Shown here: piece by piece, positions 13,401 through 24,873 of the stretch
How positions within the stretch are numbered: position 1 is the first letter of the stretch
How the letters are laid out: each line of letters begins with the position of its first letter
Source: Sipunculus nudus
Taxonomy: Eukaryota; Annelida; Sipuncula; Golfingiida; Sipunculidae
Length of the DNA stretch: 64,000 nucleotides
Direction: 5' to 3'
Assembly: GCA_026874595.1 (NCBI GenBank)
Contig: CM049313.1
Coordinates: 60,097,159-60,161,158 of the forward strand
Notes under the pieces: generated by a model
Told to the model about the DNA's origin: nothing
The model's database searches: none
What the model saw: the letters and a program-made list of their open reading frames with translations, nothing else
Program-made: the position numbers and the translations under genes

Positions 13401-16400
13401 AAATTTACTTTTATTTTATTTTGGTGAATAAAATTAAGCATGTCCTGAAAACTCCAATATGCAAAACTTTTTAATAGTGATTCAAGGAATATTCTTGTAG
13501 ATGCCATGTTGTGGCATTATTTTCTTTTAAAATCAGTTAAAACATTTATGATTTAAAAATAATAAAATATATGTGTATGCATAATATGACCCAATGTTTT
13601 TTACTCTGTATATAATGATTGCAACTTTTGCAACAATTCTAATATTTTAACTTATATTTTCAGGTTTTTTAATTAAAAATTTATAAACCTGTAAATAAAA
13701 AAATGAAACAGATAAAAAAATAGGATTATATATAAACTTAAATGCAATATTCTCTTGAAATTGAAATAAAGGTATTAGTCCATTCTGTCCACTTGCCTGT
13801 CCATCTGTAAATTTTCGTATGCAACACAGTATCTCAAAACTTTTACTGTTTTTCTTCATGACAGTCTTGTCAGAGTATTAGTTTGCAATCATATATTTAG
13901 AACTTTACTAAAACCAAGTAGGAGGGCCCCTTTCCTCTTAGCTTTTCATATTCTTATATAAATGAAAAACATTACAATAGAATATTTCTACATCCACCTT
14001 CGTGCTGCCCTCACTTTTCCCTTCTCCGAACCCCATCCCAAAGTCAGCCTCAGTAAGCAAGAACAAGATGAATCAGATATATTCATACTTTAATATTTTG
14101 TATAACTATTCGTCCATAGGTACCTATGTACATGCCAGAAATTATGTCAATATTGTGTAATATGTAGACATAGTGGGCATCACAATAATGTACCTTGTCA
14201 AGACTAAAGAGATATTGTGTCATACAGTCACATATTCATAAATCACTTCATCAGCATAGTTAATCATAACATCATATTTGTCAAATTGAATGCTTGCAGA
14301 CTACCATACACTTTAGATCCTTCAACAAATAGCCTTATCATCTACTACTGCTTATTACTGCTGTCATTGCATTCATATTTGCTCAAATATATCACAATTT
14401 TCAACCCCTTCTAAATAAATAAAAAATAAACCACTTTATTTGACTCTATTAATCCATCAGTCAGGTAATTTCATTTATCATTTACTCACATATTACATTA
14501 CATTCCTTTATAATAGCCCAACATGTACATGATATTCATAAGCTTTATCGACTCGATATAGTATCACAGTGGAGAAACATTTATAGTCCAATCACGATCA
14601 GCTGAGCGCCGTGACCCATGGGTCCCTTGTTTATCAAATTAAAATATTTGAAATGCAGGTTTGCAGGGCAACCTACCTCCCACCTAACAAGTTCCAGGTG
14701 ACTGCATATACATGCCATGGGTGACTGAGTACCATGACCGCATGGTGTTAACAGTATGTTATAACAGTATGAATTATTACGTTTGATGATGCATGGTACT
14801 GCACCAACCAGTGTTGTTTGCCATCTGAGTAAGTTGTTGAATTGCTCAATAACAACTGTCATTATTAACTAGAAGAAGCCAGCTATGTGTGAACAACAAA
14901 CAGAGCCGACAATGATCACAGCTGGCACTCCGCTCTGTCATACTTCAAAGCCATTGAGAGGGGGTTCTAAAGATCTTAAAAGGCTACTTGTTTCTCAGTT
15001 GTTTCTACAAATCACTGTAAATTGGAGGGAATTTCAGCTGAGATATCACTTGCTATGACCTCTTATGACAACATGACAACTCTAACATCCTGGCTGAAGA
15101 TGCCTCAACTGAACGACCCCTCATGGAGGAATAACCAGACCCATGTGCAGTGTGCCAGGCGAGATCGCTGTAGTTTTTCAAATGATGTTAGCGCAGAAAT
15201 TTAAACCCAGTGGCTTCTGTGTCTCAGGGGTAGACCACAGGACTCAAAGCCTGGTCGAATCTCAGCCGAGGCGGTGAGGTTTTTCACAGTCGGCTCCTAC
15301 CAAGGGTGAGCACTCTGCAGGCTTAATGGGAAGGCTGTTCCCCACAGCCGTGTATCATTCACATACAAGTGCATCTTTGGGGGGTTCCTCGGTGTTATGA
15401 CCCAGCAATGGGGTTGATTACACACCAAGGACCCGCAGGTGTGGTCCTCACCGGGCCTGGGTGACATCAGGATATAAAATAAAATTAAAATGATAGGAAG
15501 CGAGTGCTACCATCCTGTCAAGTAGTCCCAAACCAAAATGGAAACTCTGCAGATGTACAAACTTAGGTTAAGAATTAGATAAGTCAGCATTAAAAATGGA
15601 GGCGGTTAAAAAAAAAAAAAAAAAAAGAAATTGAAACCCTGCTAGCAAACCCCTTCCACAGTATCATCGTGAAGGTAACCTTTCATAGGTTCATATAATT
15701 GGTTTGAGGATAAGGCTATCATGAAAGATCAACCTTAAATTTTACTAAGTTGCGTTAGCTTGTCACTGTTGACAATATCATCAATCAATTAATCTGAATA
15801 TGACCTGGGTCTGTTGAACAAGTTTATTAAATGCTTATTTAAATTTTCTTGCTTGTTATTTGAGACAATGATTTGTTGTAGGCATATACTTCGATGATGA
15901 ATGTTGAGACTCGCCTGAAGGGCCTGCTGAAGAATAAAGCAAAGATGCGTGGGCTGGCACTGTCTGTGGAGGGTCATGTCAACCATCTCATTCTGGTAAT
16001 AAATGGTTTTGTATGGTATAGAGAACCTTTTAATGTGTAATGTGCAAGTTGAATTTGTCTTAATTCTTTTTTTTTGGGGGGGGGGTTGGGGTAGGTTATT
16101 TATGAATTTAAGAACTAAAACTGATGCAAACAAAAATACTGAATCATTCTTTGTGAAATTATGAATATATACACCTTAAATTTACTATGAATAGAAAAAT
16201 AGTTAGCTCAATAGAATCTATTGAATCAAAGTTTTTATAGCTTGCATGAATTTGTTTTCATCTAATGAAACTTTTGATTTTTATATCTTTATTGAAAGGC
16301 ATACAAATGTTCACTTTACTGGTTTCAAGTCAGTAATTTTCATTTCTGAAAAATTGAAGATATGAAAGACAGTCTGGTATACTGTTTAAGCTTGTACCAG

Positions 16401-18786
16401 GAAAGTAGACCAGAGTGCTGCCATCTATTGGGGATAAAGGAAACTAAAACTAGTTCTCTGCAGGAGGTATTGATTCATCCGTAGCTGCAGGACATTCAGT
16501 GATTTGAAATATGCAGTGTCTTTATACTGAAAGTTAAACATTTTGATACAAAGCTAATAAAATGCAGGCAATTTATTTCTATAAATGGCTCATCCTTATG
16601 AAATCATATGTTCAGTATCCTGTATAATCAAATTTAATTTGATGATGATTAAAAAATTCATGTTATTAATCATACAAGAAGCATAGCCTAGATCTTAGCT
16701 CTGAGAATAAACACATTTTAATATTCATGTACTAATGTTCTTTAATTCATTATGCTTTATATATTATATGTATCATTCATATACATGTCACGCATGTCAT
16801 ACAAATATAACATGATATAAAAAAAATAAATTTCTTCTGACACAGTGGTGCCATCTACTGAAAATTACATGCATTATCCCCATTATAAAGGCCTTTAATT
16901 TCCAACAAAGAAACAAGCCCTAAACATATTGGAGTGACTTAAAGTTCTTCTCAGAAGGTTGTATAATTGCTCGATGGCCTGCTTGTTATTATGAGACACT
17001 CTTTAATTGTTGGGTGAACTCAAACTTAACCTTTGCTCTCACGGTTGCTAGTTACCACCCAGTGTTGTTTTCACACTATCTGCCATCTGCTGGATAGATA
17101 GTGAACTAAGCTGGGTGAACCACAATTGAGAGCAATTAGTTTTACCTCTGCCAGGTGGCATCATGTGTTTACCATCATTGGTTGATTGGTCGGTTGATTT
17201 ATTTGTCTAAAAGTTAGCAATTTCACTCAAAAAGTCCTGACTCAATTTTATTGACATTCTGTGGGCAGATAGGGTGACACACTAGGAACAACCCCTAAAT
17301 TTGGTTCAGGATGGGCAGAGTTGATGAACCATGCACCCCTTTGACTCAGCTTGGATTCATATAGTTCTTGCTTATTATATTTAATATTATCTTACAATAT
17401 ATTTCCAATAATGTGTTACAGTTTTATCCTTTGTAAAGTGTCAGGCATTGCCAAGTTCATAATATTTAAAAAAATAAAAAATAAATAGAAGAAATTTATA
17501 TGTGTATTTATTATCATGAAGCCCAAACAACATTGTTTGATAAAATACTAATGAGTATTGCCCTTCAATGGATAGAAGTGACCACACCTAGTTCCTACTC
17601 AATGCTGCATATTTTATATCAAAGGTTTGTGTGTACAGTTTCAATGAAAACATTACACATTCCTTTCTGATAGAATGTAGATTTGAGTGATTTATCTTTA
17701 ATAGATAAAATGTGTTATATTCATGTGAGATAATTAGTTTTGTATGATACTTTTGTATGATAAAACTGAACACAGTAGAACTCTCCATGTAAAAAGCATC
17801 CCTTTACCCTTTAGAATTAAACTGTGAGAGGAATTAGTAAAAATGTTGTTTAGTTCTATATTTTAAACAGTTATTATATCCCAGCTGTCACTATCCATTT
17901 GGAAACCAAGCAGTGCCTATATATCAACAATAGTAAAGTTATATATTTAACTTAATATCATGATGTATCAGGGCACCAGTGTATCATTACAGGCCCACTG
18001 TCAAATAATGTCAGCTCCCCAAAGGTCTGTCTTGTGTGATTAATGTTAGTCATTTACCAAATCTTTTAATTTCTGTGAACACCATATGTTTATGTGCAGT
18101 CTATGTCCCACATACTAGGCAGTGATACATGAAGCTCAAATATTCATTTTATATGGCCCAGTGATAATCTTTAAAAGCATTCTGACATTACTTGATGTCA
18201 ATATATGCAGGCTTCCTATGGGGCTTTAAAAGTTTAATTTTTTATTTTGCATTTTTAAGGCCTTTAAAAGGTCTTAAAAATGCCAGGAATCCTGATATAG
18301 GACTTAAGAAGGTCTTAAATTTGATTTTACCCATCCTGATAAAATGAATGTGCACAAACAGTTCAGTGATCAAAAATAAACTTGAGACAGTTTAGGAAAA
18401 GTTGCTGTGTTGACTTGTCAAAGAAAGATCTTTGTAGATTCTCTAGACTCCTCCGCTTATAACTGGAGGCACTACAAACATCAGGAGTTCTTCAGTAATT
18501 TTAAAGCATGGTAGGGCCAGGCCATTAAAGAATTCTGTGTGTAAAAGGGTCTTAAATCTTCTGTCAACTGGTCAAAAAAGGCTTAAAAAGAGGTCTAAAT
18601 TTTTCTTTGCCAAGAGGTGAAGGAATCCTGATATGATTAAACAATGATATTATATTTTGTGCTGAATATGCCCTTATTATATTTTAAACTTTATTTACTC
18701 TCTTTCCTATACCTATTTATATACAGGAATCCACAGATGTGAAGAACTTGAGTCAGATGTACATAGGCTGGGCAGCATATTTGTGA
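1394..18786 (+). CDS. ATR: ATR-type checkpoint kinase, C-terminal exons (partial gene)
   Basis: Five exons with GT-AG borders (1394-1459, 2418-2503, 4249-4348, 15882-15995, 18727-18786) join in one frame. ATR is the PIKK kinase that is activated on RPA-coated single-stranded DNA through ATRIP and phosphorylates CHK1 in the nucleus. Visible here are the end of the kinase C-lobe (PEIVPFRLTHNMVEAM), the following GPLGVEGVFRQACEVTLR block, the PIKK regulatory region (DPLVEWSKP) and the FATC tail ending QMYIGWAAYL and stop. These blocks match the order and spacing I know from animal ATR. SMG1, ATM and mTOR have different text between the kinase and FATC parts. The N-terminal HEAT/FAT region and the catalytic loop lie off the left edge. 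No frameshift or stop is seen, so the gene looks intact here. The 11.5-kb intron between exons three and four is full of mobile elements. Confidence 0.93.
1460..4248 (+). other. ATR: Two ATR introns (1460-2417 and 2504-4248)
   Basis: Each is AT-rich intron sequence between ATR exons, interrupted only by the exon at 2418-2503. I see no coding frame, and no repeat beyond short AT runs. Small open frames here lack splice context and coding character. Confidence 0.7.
2418..2503 (+). CDS. ATR: ATR exon: end of kinase domain
   Basis: The acceptor is tctacag and the donor is gtaaac at 2504. It is 86 bp, phase 0 in and 2 out. It reads GPLGVEGVFRQACEVTLRG followed by MRDQSDSLM. This matches the G-P-x-G-x-E-G-x-F-R-x-x-C-E-V-T block that ends ATR kinase domains. 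Confidence 0.93.
4249..4348 (+). CDS. ATR: ATR exon: PIKK regulatory region
   Basis: The acceptor is cttcacag and the donor is gtaact at 4349. It is 100 bp and completes the Ser codon split from the previous exon. It reads SVLKTFIYDPLVEWSKPARG, then a hydrophilic stretch ending IKNEK. The DPLVEWSKP block is typical of ATR. The exon also contains a CTCF-like motif (4296-4310). Confidence 0.92.
4752..5832. mobile_element. TA-flanked inverted-repeat DNA element, copy 2 (inverted)
   Basis: It has the same termini and TA flanks as the copy at 285-1349, and matches that copy's reverse complement along its length. For example, the ccctgtttggtacgcgcggt region here pairs with the accgcgtatacaaaacaggg region there. 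It lies just inside the long ATR intron. No intact transposase is seen. Confidence 0.82.
5990..7656 (+). repeat. 338-bp tandem repeat core of family A
   Basis: Each unit carries 'ggacctagaatctt', 'aaattaggtctctgttaccc', 'gatcatgagatgtt' and ends in GGTGGCGCCACC or a variant (6277, 6615, about 6952 and 7636). Spacing is about 338 bp. Later units are more diverged. C tracts of varying length recur after 'aaagta' or 'aaaata' in the units. Confidence 0.8.
7760..9642 (+). mobile_element. HINE-like element, family A (subtype 2), inserted in family B
   Basis: It starts TTTTAGCTCAGCTGACTATA, has (GTCC)n at about 7807-7842, and ends CAGCTGAGCGTCGAGGCCCA followed by TAGGTCCCTTGT. Its interior differs from the 338-bp type: 'ggcacgtttt', 'gatgtccccaagatctccta' and 'actgcctaatatcaaaacca' are shared with 11516-14630. 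A C tract lies at about 8629-8639. No protein is encoded. Confidence 0.75.
9843..11140 (+). repeat. 280-bp tandem array with phased GGTGGCGCCACC palindromes
   Basis: Roughly four and a half units of about 280 bp, each with two palindromes, at 9849, 9998, 10128, 10277, 10408, 10557 (one change), 10686 and 10835. The steps alternate 149, 130, 149, 131, 149, 129, 149. The unit text includes 'tgtccatctgttcatctgcc' and 'ttgattttatgacagg'. The last unit is diverged. It is part of family B. Confidence 0.88.
11516..14630 (+). mobile_element. HINE-like element, family A (subtype 2)
   Basis: It starts TTTTTAGCTCAGCTGACTAT with a GTCC/GTCT run at 11568-11624 and ends CAGCTGAGCGCCGTGACCCA, then TGGGTCCCTTGT. 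Its interior repeats the segment 'gatgtccccaaaatctccta' (about 11680 and 12365), each followed by 'ctgcctaatatcaaaaccac'. A C tract lies at about 13050-13059. The middle (13080-14560) is AT-rich with nothing recognisable. Confidence 0.72.
14870..15205. other. Unclassified intron segment next to the SINE
   Basis: About 335 bp of less AT-rich sequence inside the ATR intron, with a 60-codon open frame (15022-15204) that has no splice context and resembles no family I know. It may be an unrecognised repeat. Confidence 0.3.
15211..15490 (+). mobile_element. tRNA-derived SINE-like element
   Basis: An A-box-like TGTCTCAGGGG (15220-15230) followed by TAGA, and a B-box-like GGTCGAATCTC (15253-15263), have the spacing of a tRNA polymerase III promoter. 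A roughly 200-bp body without coding frame follows, then an A/T-rich tail (ataaaataaaattaaaat). It is probably not a functional tRNA gene, because the arms do not fold as a full cloverleaf by eye. The exact ends are uncertain. Confidence 0.6.
15882..15995 (+). CDS. ATR: ATR exon: regulatory region to FATC junction
   Basis: The acceptor is ttgtag and the donor is gtaata at 15996. It has 38 codons in phase 0, beginning AYTSMMNVETRLKGLLKN and ending LSVEGHVNHLIL. The EGHV-x-x-L-I pattern leads into FATC in animal ATR proteins. Confidence 0.92.
15996..18726 (+). other. ATR: ATR last intron
   Basis: This 2.7-kb intron has no recognised gene or long repeat. It contains a G tract (about 16076-16085), three related GCCATCT motifs resembling the CTCF core (16418, 16848, 17080), and short self-similar stretches near 18190-18630 sharing 'ggaatcctgatat'. 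Confidence 0.65.
18727..18786 (+). CDS. ATR: ATR last coding exon: FATC domain and stop
   Basis: The acceptor is tatacag before 18727. Nineteen codons (ESTDVKNLSQMYIGWAAYL) are followed by TGA at 18784-18786. FATC, which the family needs for activity, ends with an aromatic/Trp-containing tail; here it is MYIGWAAYL, against a vertebrate ending of the type QMYLGW. Confidence 0.92.
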   Translation, partial: ESTDVKNLSQMYIGWAAYL

Positions 18787-21300
18787 GTAGGGACCAGACT
18801 ACACACAAACTAGTCAGCATTATTGTGAGCAGGACCAGTCAACACAAAAGCAAGTCAACTTCTACTGACAGGCAGCACTTCTGATCAGAAACTCAAGGGA
18901 AAAAATTCAGAAATATAACAAACTGCACAGCTGAGCTTTGCATGCATTTAAAAAGAAAACACTTTATATAATCATTGATTTATATCAGAGTTATATCAGT
19001 TTTCTCTATATGGTTTGTATAGAGAATTTTTGCAGCATAAGTGTTTGTGTCATAATTTTATACTGCTCCACCAGGGGAAAGCCGCCAGGTTTAGGCCTTA
19101 ATTATGTTATGTTTATATTTCTATGCTTTGTCTTACCATGACAGGACAGTCTGCACATTGGTAAAGTACTTATCCTCACGTTGTTATGTTATATACTCAT
19201 CTTTCTGGATACTTCTGGGTTAAGTGTCAGAGTTGAAATATTGTCATTAATTCTTTTAGCAGTTGTTATATGTTAGCATATTAAAGGTACCAACATCTTA
19301 TCATTGTTTGAACTGCCATACCAAGTGTTTATGCATGACAATGTCCTTCACCTTTACATTAAAGTTAAGCTGTCATGGAAAAAAATATTGTATTCTCAAT
19401 TATTTTCTTATATTCCTGTCTAGTTATTGCCCTTTGTTTTGTTCATAATTACGGTTACCTTTGAACACAATTATAGTTATTTATGGTAATTCTGTGTTTG
19501 ATTAACAGTGCCATCTGGCTTTCATACTTTGAACCATTTAGAAGTTTAAATGTATCATGCTTCGATTAAACTGTAGAATCAAAGCTGGAATCAAACTTTA
19601 ACACCACTTAAGTGAAAATGCTGCAATCCATTCTGCTATATGATGATATACTAAGGAATTCTCAAGCAGTAATGTCTTACTTACATTTCATATGGTTACC
19701 TGATTGAACAGTAGATGGCTCTGGGATACAAAAGCAGTAATACTGTAATTAAAAATGAAGACATTTTAGGTACCCTTTTGGCAAAGACCTGCAACATAAC
19801 TTGCATTTTGAAATCATTTTGTAAAAGAATTTCCGAGATGGAATGCATGAAAGTGGATGATTTGCGAAGGTCATTGATCAAAATGACCAAGATCTTTTCC
19901 ATCAGGAGTCCTGGCAGATCTTCCATGAGTAGATCGATATATACCTGTAAGAGAAGCATGATTGTGGAATGATTTTTTTTCTGTTAATTTATAAAAGGAA
20001 AACTAGCACTGCAGGTTTTTATCAAGATTATGTCATACACATTTTTTGAACATTATAATTACACCATTAGGTAAGGGAATGTGTCCTTGTTGTTATCTTA
20101 TTTTGTTCAGTTGCAGGAATCTAAACATATAATAAAGAATAAATAATTTTTTAATATTTCTCATTTTACATTCATGGTAATGGTAGTGTTATTTCAGTGA
20201 AAATTAGGTTGTTTTGTTGATATACAGTTAGCTGTTCTGTTAAGCATTATGAAAATTTTTACTTTGCAACTTGTGTCAGAACATTCACTTGGATTTTGGG
20301 AATAAGTTAACAATCATATGCCTTTATAGATTAATGAACATGCTGAAGTTACAGTTGCTGACTAGTATTTTCAAACAGTAAGTATGTCTGAGAATAAATA
20401 CAGATATTGGGTATGCTGCTTAATTAAAAATTCTGCAGTTACATCATCTGTTGTTTTACAGTAAATCTGACCTTGGACACATGCACATTACCAATGCAAT
20501 AACACTATGGTATAGACTTATATCAGTAGCTTATAGGACCTCAGATCAATGCTTAAACATCAGAGAAACTCCTCAAATCAATTGCATCTTTGTATGTGTA
20601 GTGTTATATTTATGGCTGGCTGTGTTTTCTTCAGACCCTTTTAAGTGGGTGTCAAATTGCCCACCAGGGTGCAGCACCTACAAATGTGGCATGTAGTTTT
20701 GTTTTGGAGTTGTCTGCCAGGGAGCAGCACAGATGTGTCCTGGATCTTGGACAGATCCCATTAAAGCTGTGTGGAATGTTGGTTTCAAGATTAATGGGAT
20801 TTGGGGGACATGTGTTTTACTGGAACAACCTGGTCACAAAAGGCTGGCATGGTATAGCAGGTTATCTTGTCCTTGTAGCTCTTTATCAGTGTATTTAATG
20901 GTCAAACATTGTCTGCTGATATCTCTGAGCTGCTCAGTAATTTACTATGAGTATTGTTTAGTGAGTAGCATTGAGTACCTGACAGTAACCAGTGAGTTCC
21001 ATAGTGTATTGAACAAGGTGGAGTTATGTATACCCACTGAGTACCTTGATATGTAGAAGGGTAACTACTTTTGAGAAATCAGTGTCCGTAGAATGATAGG
21101 GCCATTGGAATACTGCAAGTTCCAGGAGTCCTATGAGTATGGTTTAGAGAACCGAGTACCTAAAATCATTATATTTTATACGATTTTACTGTCAGAAGAA
21201 ACTAATATTTGTGTGTAATCTGAAATTTGCTTGATCTGCTGAATTACAACAGACTGGACCAATGCACTTACAGGAACATGAGTACTCTTGATCTGGAAAT
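18787..21300 (+). other. ATR 3' UTR and downstream sequence
   Basis: Sequence after the ATR stop. Possible polyadenylation signals on the + strand are ATTAAA near 19358 and AATAAA at 20131 and 20393; none can be chosen by eye. Apart from the - strand candidate exon I see no gene. Open frames at 20451-21056 overlap each other and lack splice or family support. Confidence 0.45.
19774..19944 (-). CDS. Candidate isolated exon, unknown protein
   Basis: On the - strand a good acceptor (tctcttacag) precedes 19944 and a gt donor (gtacct) follows 19774. Between them are 57 codons without a stop, phase 0 at both ends, with coding-like composition. The product starts VYIDLLMEDLPGLLMEKILV, continues with leucine-rich, probably helical text, and ends VFAKR. 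I do not recognise the protein. No partner exons were found on this strand nearby, so it could be one exon of a gene tail-to-tail with ATR, a pseudogene remnant, or chance. Confidence 0.3.
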
Positions 21301-21323
21301 ATTCTACTCTAGGACCAAAATTA

Positions 21324-21545
21324 ATGTCCTCTGATTGTTCCCTAGGGCACTCTAAGACCCAAAAATAATGTCCTCTGATTGTGCCCTAGGGCACTCTAGG
21401 ACCCAAAAATAATGTCCTCTGATTGTGCCCTTGGGCACTTTAAGACCAAAAAAATGTCCTCTGATTGTGCCCTAGGGCACTCTAAGACCCAAAAAAATGT
21501 CCTCTGATTGTGCCCTAGGGCACTCTAAGACCCATAAATAATGTG
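21324..21545. repeat. 44-bp tandem repeat with GCCCTAGGGC palindrome
   Basis: Units beginning ATGTCCTCTGATTGTGCC start at 21324, 21368, 21412, 21454, 21497 and 21541 (period 42-44 bp). Most contain the palindrome GCCCTAGGGC followed by 'actctaagaccc'. Diverged copies continue to about 21740. Confidence 0.9.
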
Positions 21546-21767
21546 TTCTGACTGTACTCTAGAGGATGCTATGCTAGGAACCAAAATGTACTCTGCTTGT
21601 GCTTAAGAATACTCTGGAGTGCAAAAATAGTGCACACTTATTGCACTCCAGTGTATGCTACTACCCAGAAGCAGTGTAGGTAGATTGATGGTTAGAGTAA
21701 TGGTACTCAAGAGTACTCCTGGACCCAGCAAAAGTGAGACCACTCAAAGAGTAGCAGCACACTTTGC

Positions 21768-21935
21768 AAGGGATGGAATCAGGATTTAGGGAAAGGAGGG
21801 GTCCAACCCAGGGGGACTAATGACAAATCTGAAAAAAAGTCCCCAGATCTAGAAAAGGGGGTGTCCAGGCTGCAAAAACTGGCCTGAAACACATTGAAAA
21901 GGTTGTGGCCCCTGTAAAAGACCCCCTTTTGCTTT
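21768..21935. mobile_element. Fragment related to the GCGGATCC inverted-repeat element
   Basis: It shares 'aggaggggtccaac' and 'ggactaatga' with the element at 24675-24873 but lacks clear terminal repeats. It is likely an old, damaged copy. Confidence 0.45.
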
Positions 21936-23312
21936 GATTGATGCAGAGTAATAGTAAAGGTTGCTTAATGTGATAATATCTAAGAAAACAAGTTGCATTT
22001 TGTATTTGTGTAAATATGTTACAAAAAAAATAAATCAGTGTTCATTCTGAAACTATTGCTTTCACTTTTCATTTAGTGACAAACAGTCTGTCCTTATCCT
22101 ACGCCACTATATTTCCTTTACATTTTGAATAAATAACTTGCTGCATGCAACTGAAAGTTTGTTGGAAACCAGAGGTTGCAAGGTCAGAGCCAATTATCTA
22201 AATAAGGTCAGAGGGTGGTGTTAGCTTGTAAGAGGACCCACCCATGCAGCCAATGGTTTGTCTGTCCCGGGTTTGCTGTGTAGCCTTAACCCTGCACGGA
22301 GGTGTGTTTCTTTTTCCACATTACTTTGCTTATTTTCAGAATGAAAATAAAATTGTGTGAACTAGGTATACTGTCCTTTGGACCATGGGAAATATGCAGT
22401 TGTTTGAGTGGGTTAATTTTAATTAATCTGTTTAAAAGCCAATATGAAATGGAATTCATACTTTACATATTCGAACATACATTTGTCCATGGATGTCTTT
22501 GATCTGAGTGGCATTTTTTCTTCTGTAAGTTTTTTTGTCAGATCTTGGGGAAATTCAAGTTAATTATGGATTCTGCTGGGGCATACTGAATACAAGTTGG
22601 GCCATAGGAAGGTAATTGGAATTAATTGCAATTTACATGGCAAGAAACCTGCAGCAAATCTAAGAATATCTGTCCTGGTTTAGTTTAACCTTTTCTCATT
22701 TGTAGCCTGCATTGTGAGTTGAGGATTCCAGCCTATCAGTTTATCATCTGATCTTTCCATAATCTGAGGATTATTGATTTCATACACTGAGCCAGGATAT
22801 GCATGGCAGATGACATTTCCTTAATTAAGTTGGTAGTTTCCGATTTCTCCGCTAGGGGTGCTAGTAGCTGGGAGACCACCCCCGAATGGTAGCATCAGAG
22901 AAATCAATATAAGACCGTTTGCCAGCATTCATGTAAAAGAATATGTGCCGGAGGTACCGTATCGATGCTGGCTGGTATGGTTTTGAGTAGCAGGCATCTC
23001 TGTAAAGGAAATCTCAATATATTTTCAGCTGATAATCAAGATGGCTGAAGGGTTGGTCCAGTCGGACGGAAGGCTGTGAGAGCACAGCAAGTAGCTGCAG
23101 ACAGCTGGGCTGCTATAGTCGGCCATTCTGAAGCAATCATTTTGAGCTTCACCGGATGCGCTAGAGATGCAGAGAATATTAATTAGCAGCAGATTGTGTG
23201 TGTGGATCTTCAGTGTCTATGGTTGAAAGACGCCACGATACACAGTGGAACTGTTGCTTATGGCCACCTTGTAAATAGAGGCCCGCAGCTAAGCGTGTCA
23301 ATAGTGAAAAAG

Positions 23313-23346
<34 letters not shown>

Positions 23347-23477
23347 TATAAATTATAGAACAGATTTATTTTGCCTTTATAGTAAAGAACTGATCAAATC
23401 TTTGACCAAAATGTGATCAAAGCAATATAGACTAACATGAATACAAGTGCAACTTAATGGCCATTTATATAATACAA

Positions 23478-23548
<71 letters not shown>

Positions 23549-24674
23549 AAGAAGCTTCGTAACACAGTGCATGATTTCCCGTGTTCTGCAATTGAAAGAA
23601 TATGGTAATCACCTCCGGATCGAAGTTGCATTTGGTAAATATGATCAGACTTCAGACGTAACTCTTTGCAACAATTAACGATCTGAATCAAAATCAAAAC
23701 GTCTCTATCAGTATACGCTTGTGTCCATCTTGGTCGTGCAGGGTTTTGACATGATAGGTCTTCGCTGGAAAAAATGTCGTGATCGATACGATAGAAAAGG
23801 TAAAATAAATGTTAGTTGAATATATTCGATGTTAATGGTCTCCTGTATTTATAAGAAGATAATAATATTTGGAATGCAAGGGCCTGTCCGAATGACTACC
23901 ACAACTCACAATAATACAGTGGTTTATTTTAAGCATTTATTTATAAGATATTTAAAATTCAATGAGATGATCTGAAATGCATAAGGTGTACACGGATCCT
24001 GTGCCCACCGCTTATATTGTCAAACCTCAGGAAGCAAAATCCCTTTCGATAAAAATAATTGCAACTAAAAAAGGTCGTTTATATTGAATACAGATCCATG
24101 AACTGTATATTTTAAACCTGATGCAGTGATCTTTCTGATTGTATATGTATTCATGAAATTCACTTTCATTTTCATATGATAGGGCCTATTTTATCTTTTT
24201 TTTCAACCTCGAATTGATACACGATTTTCAGGCAACCAGTAACAGCAAACAACTTTAATGGGTTAATATCAAAGCACATGACAATTTTTTATTGAATCAA
24301 AATTTGTAACTTCAGTTTTAAGTCACCACTTTGCACTGCCGCATTCTGCCTTAATGTACTTGCTTTTATTCTGTTTTCAGGAATTTCTATTACTGGGAGG
24401 CATTATCGTGAGAAAAAAAATCCGATTTTGGAAATGAATATAAATAGGAGGACCTTTAATGAAATTACTCAGTATTATTTTTTTTCTCAGTTGTGAAACT
24501 GTAGAATCTGGCCACTACTCAGGCAAACCAAGGGCCAGAAAATGAGGTTAAAAAACTTGTTTTTCTTCGAATAAATACAGGCTTAACTAACCTCTTGGCG
24601 TCAACATTGTAACAGCAGTGTCACAGTCTACTCATCCCCCCCCCCCCCCCCCCATAACACACATCCGCATCACG
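21936..24674. other. Intergenic, AT tracts and unclassified sequence
   Basis: Two long alternating AT tracts (about 23313-23341 and 23480-23545) and an 18-base C tract (about 24636-24653). The stretch at 22820-23300 is less AT-rich and appears single-copy. No exon is recognised; open frames reading IYIYIY come from the AT tracts. Confidence 0.5.
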
Positions 24675-24873
24675 GGCGGATCCAGGTTTTAGGAAAAGGA
24701 GGGGTCCAACACATTGGAGGACTAATGAAAACCCTAAAAAAGGTCCCCGGGTCAAGTATAGGGGGAGGGGGGGGGGGTCCAGCCCGAAAAAAATGATATA
24801 AACCCCTTAAAAAAGACTGCGTCGATCGGCTGAAAAAGGGGGGGGGTCTTGACCCTCCCCCTGGATCCGCTTC
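24675..24873. mobile_element. Short inverted-repeat element (MITE-like)
   Basis: It starts GGCGGATCCAGG and ends CCTGGATCCGC, an inverted repeat of about 11 bp. The roughly 200-bp body has G tracts on the + strand. It has no coding capacity; the proline-rich - strand frame is a shadow of the G tracts. Confidence 0.6.

Larger units (their letters stand above)
4349..15881 (+). other. ATR: ATR long intron (11.5 kb) filled with mobile elements
   Basis: In order it holds an inverted copy of the TA-flanked element (4752-5832), a three-level nest of HINE-like elements (5932-11457), a further HINE (11516-14630), roughly 250 bp of unclassified sequence, a tRNA-like SINE (15211-15490) and a short A tract near 15611-15626. 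No exon was recognised inside it. Confidence 0.8.

Noticed and set aside
15211-15300. Functional tRNA gene
   Set aside because: A- and B-box-like motifs are present but no full cloverleaf or proper 3' end is seen; a SINE head explains it better.
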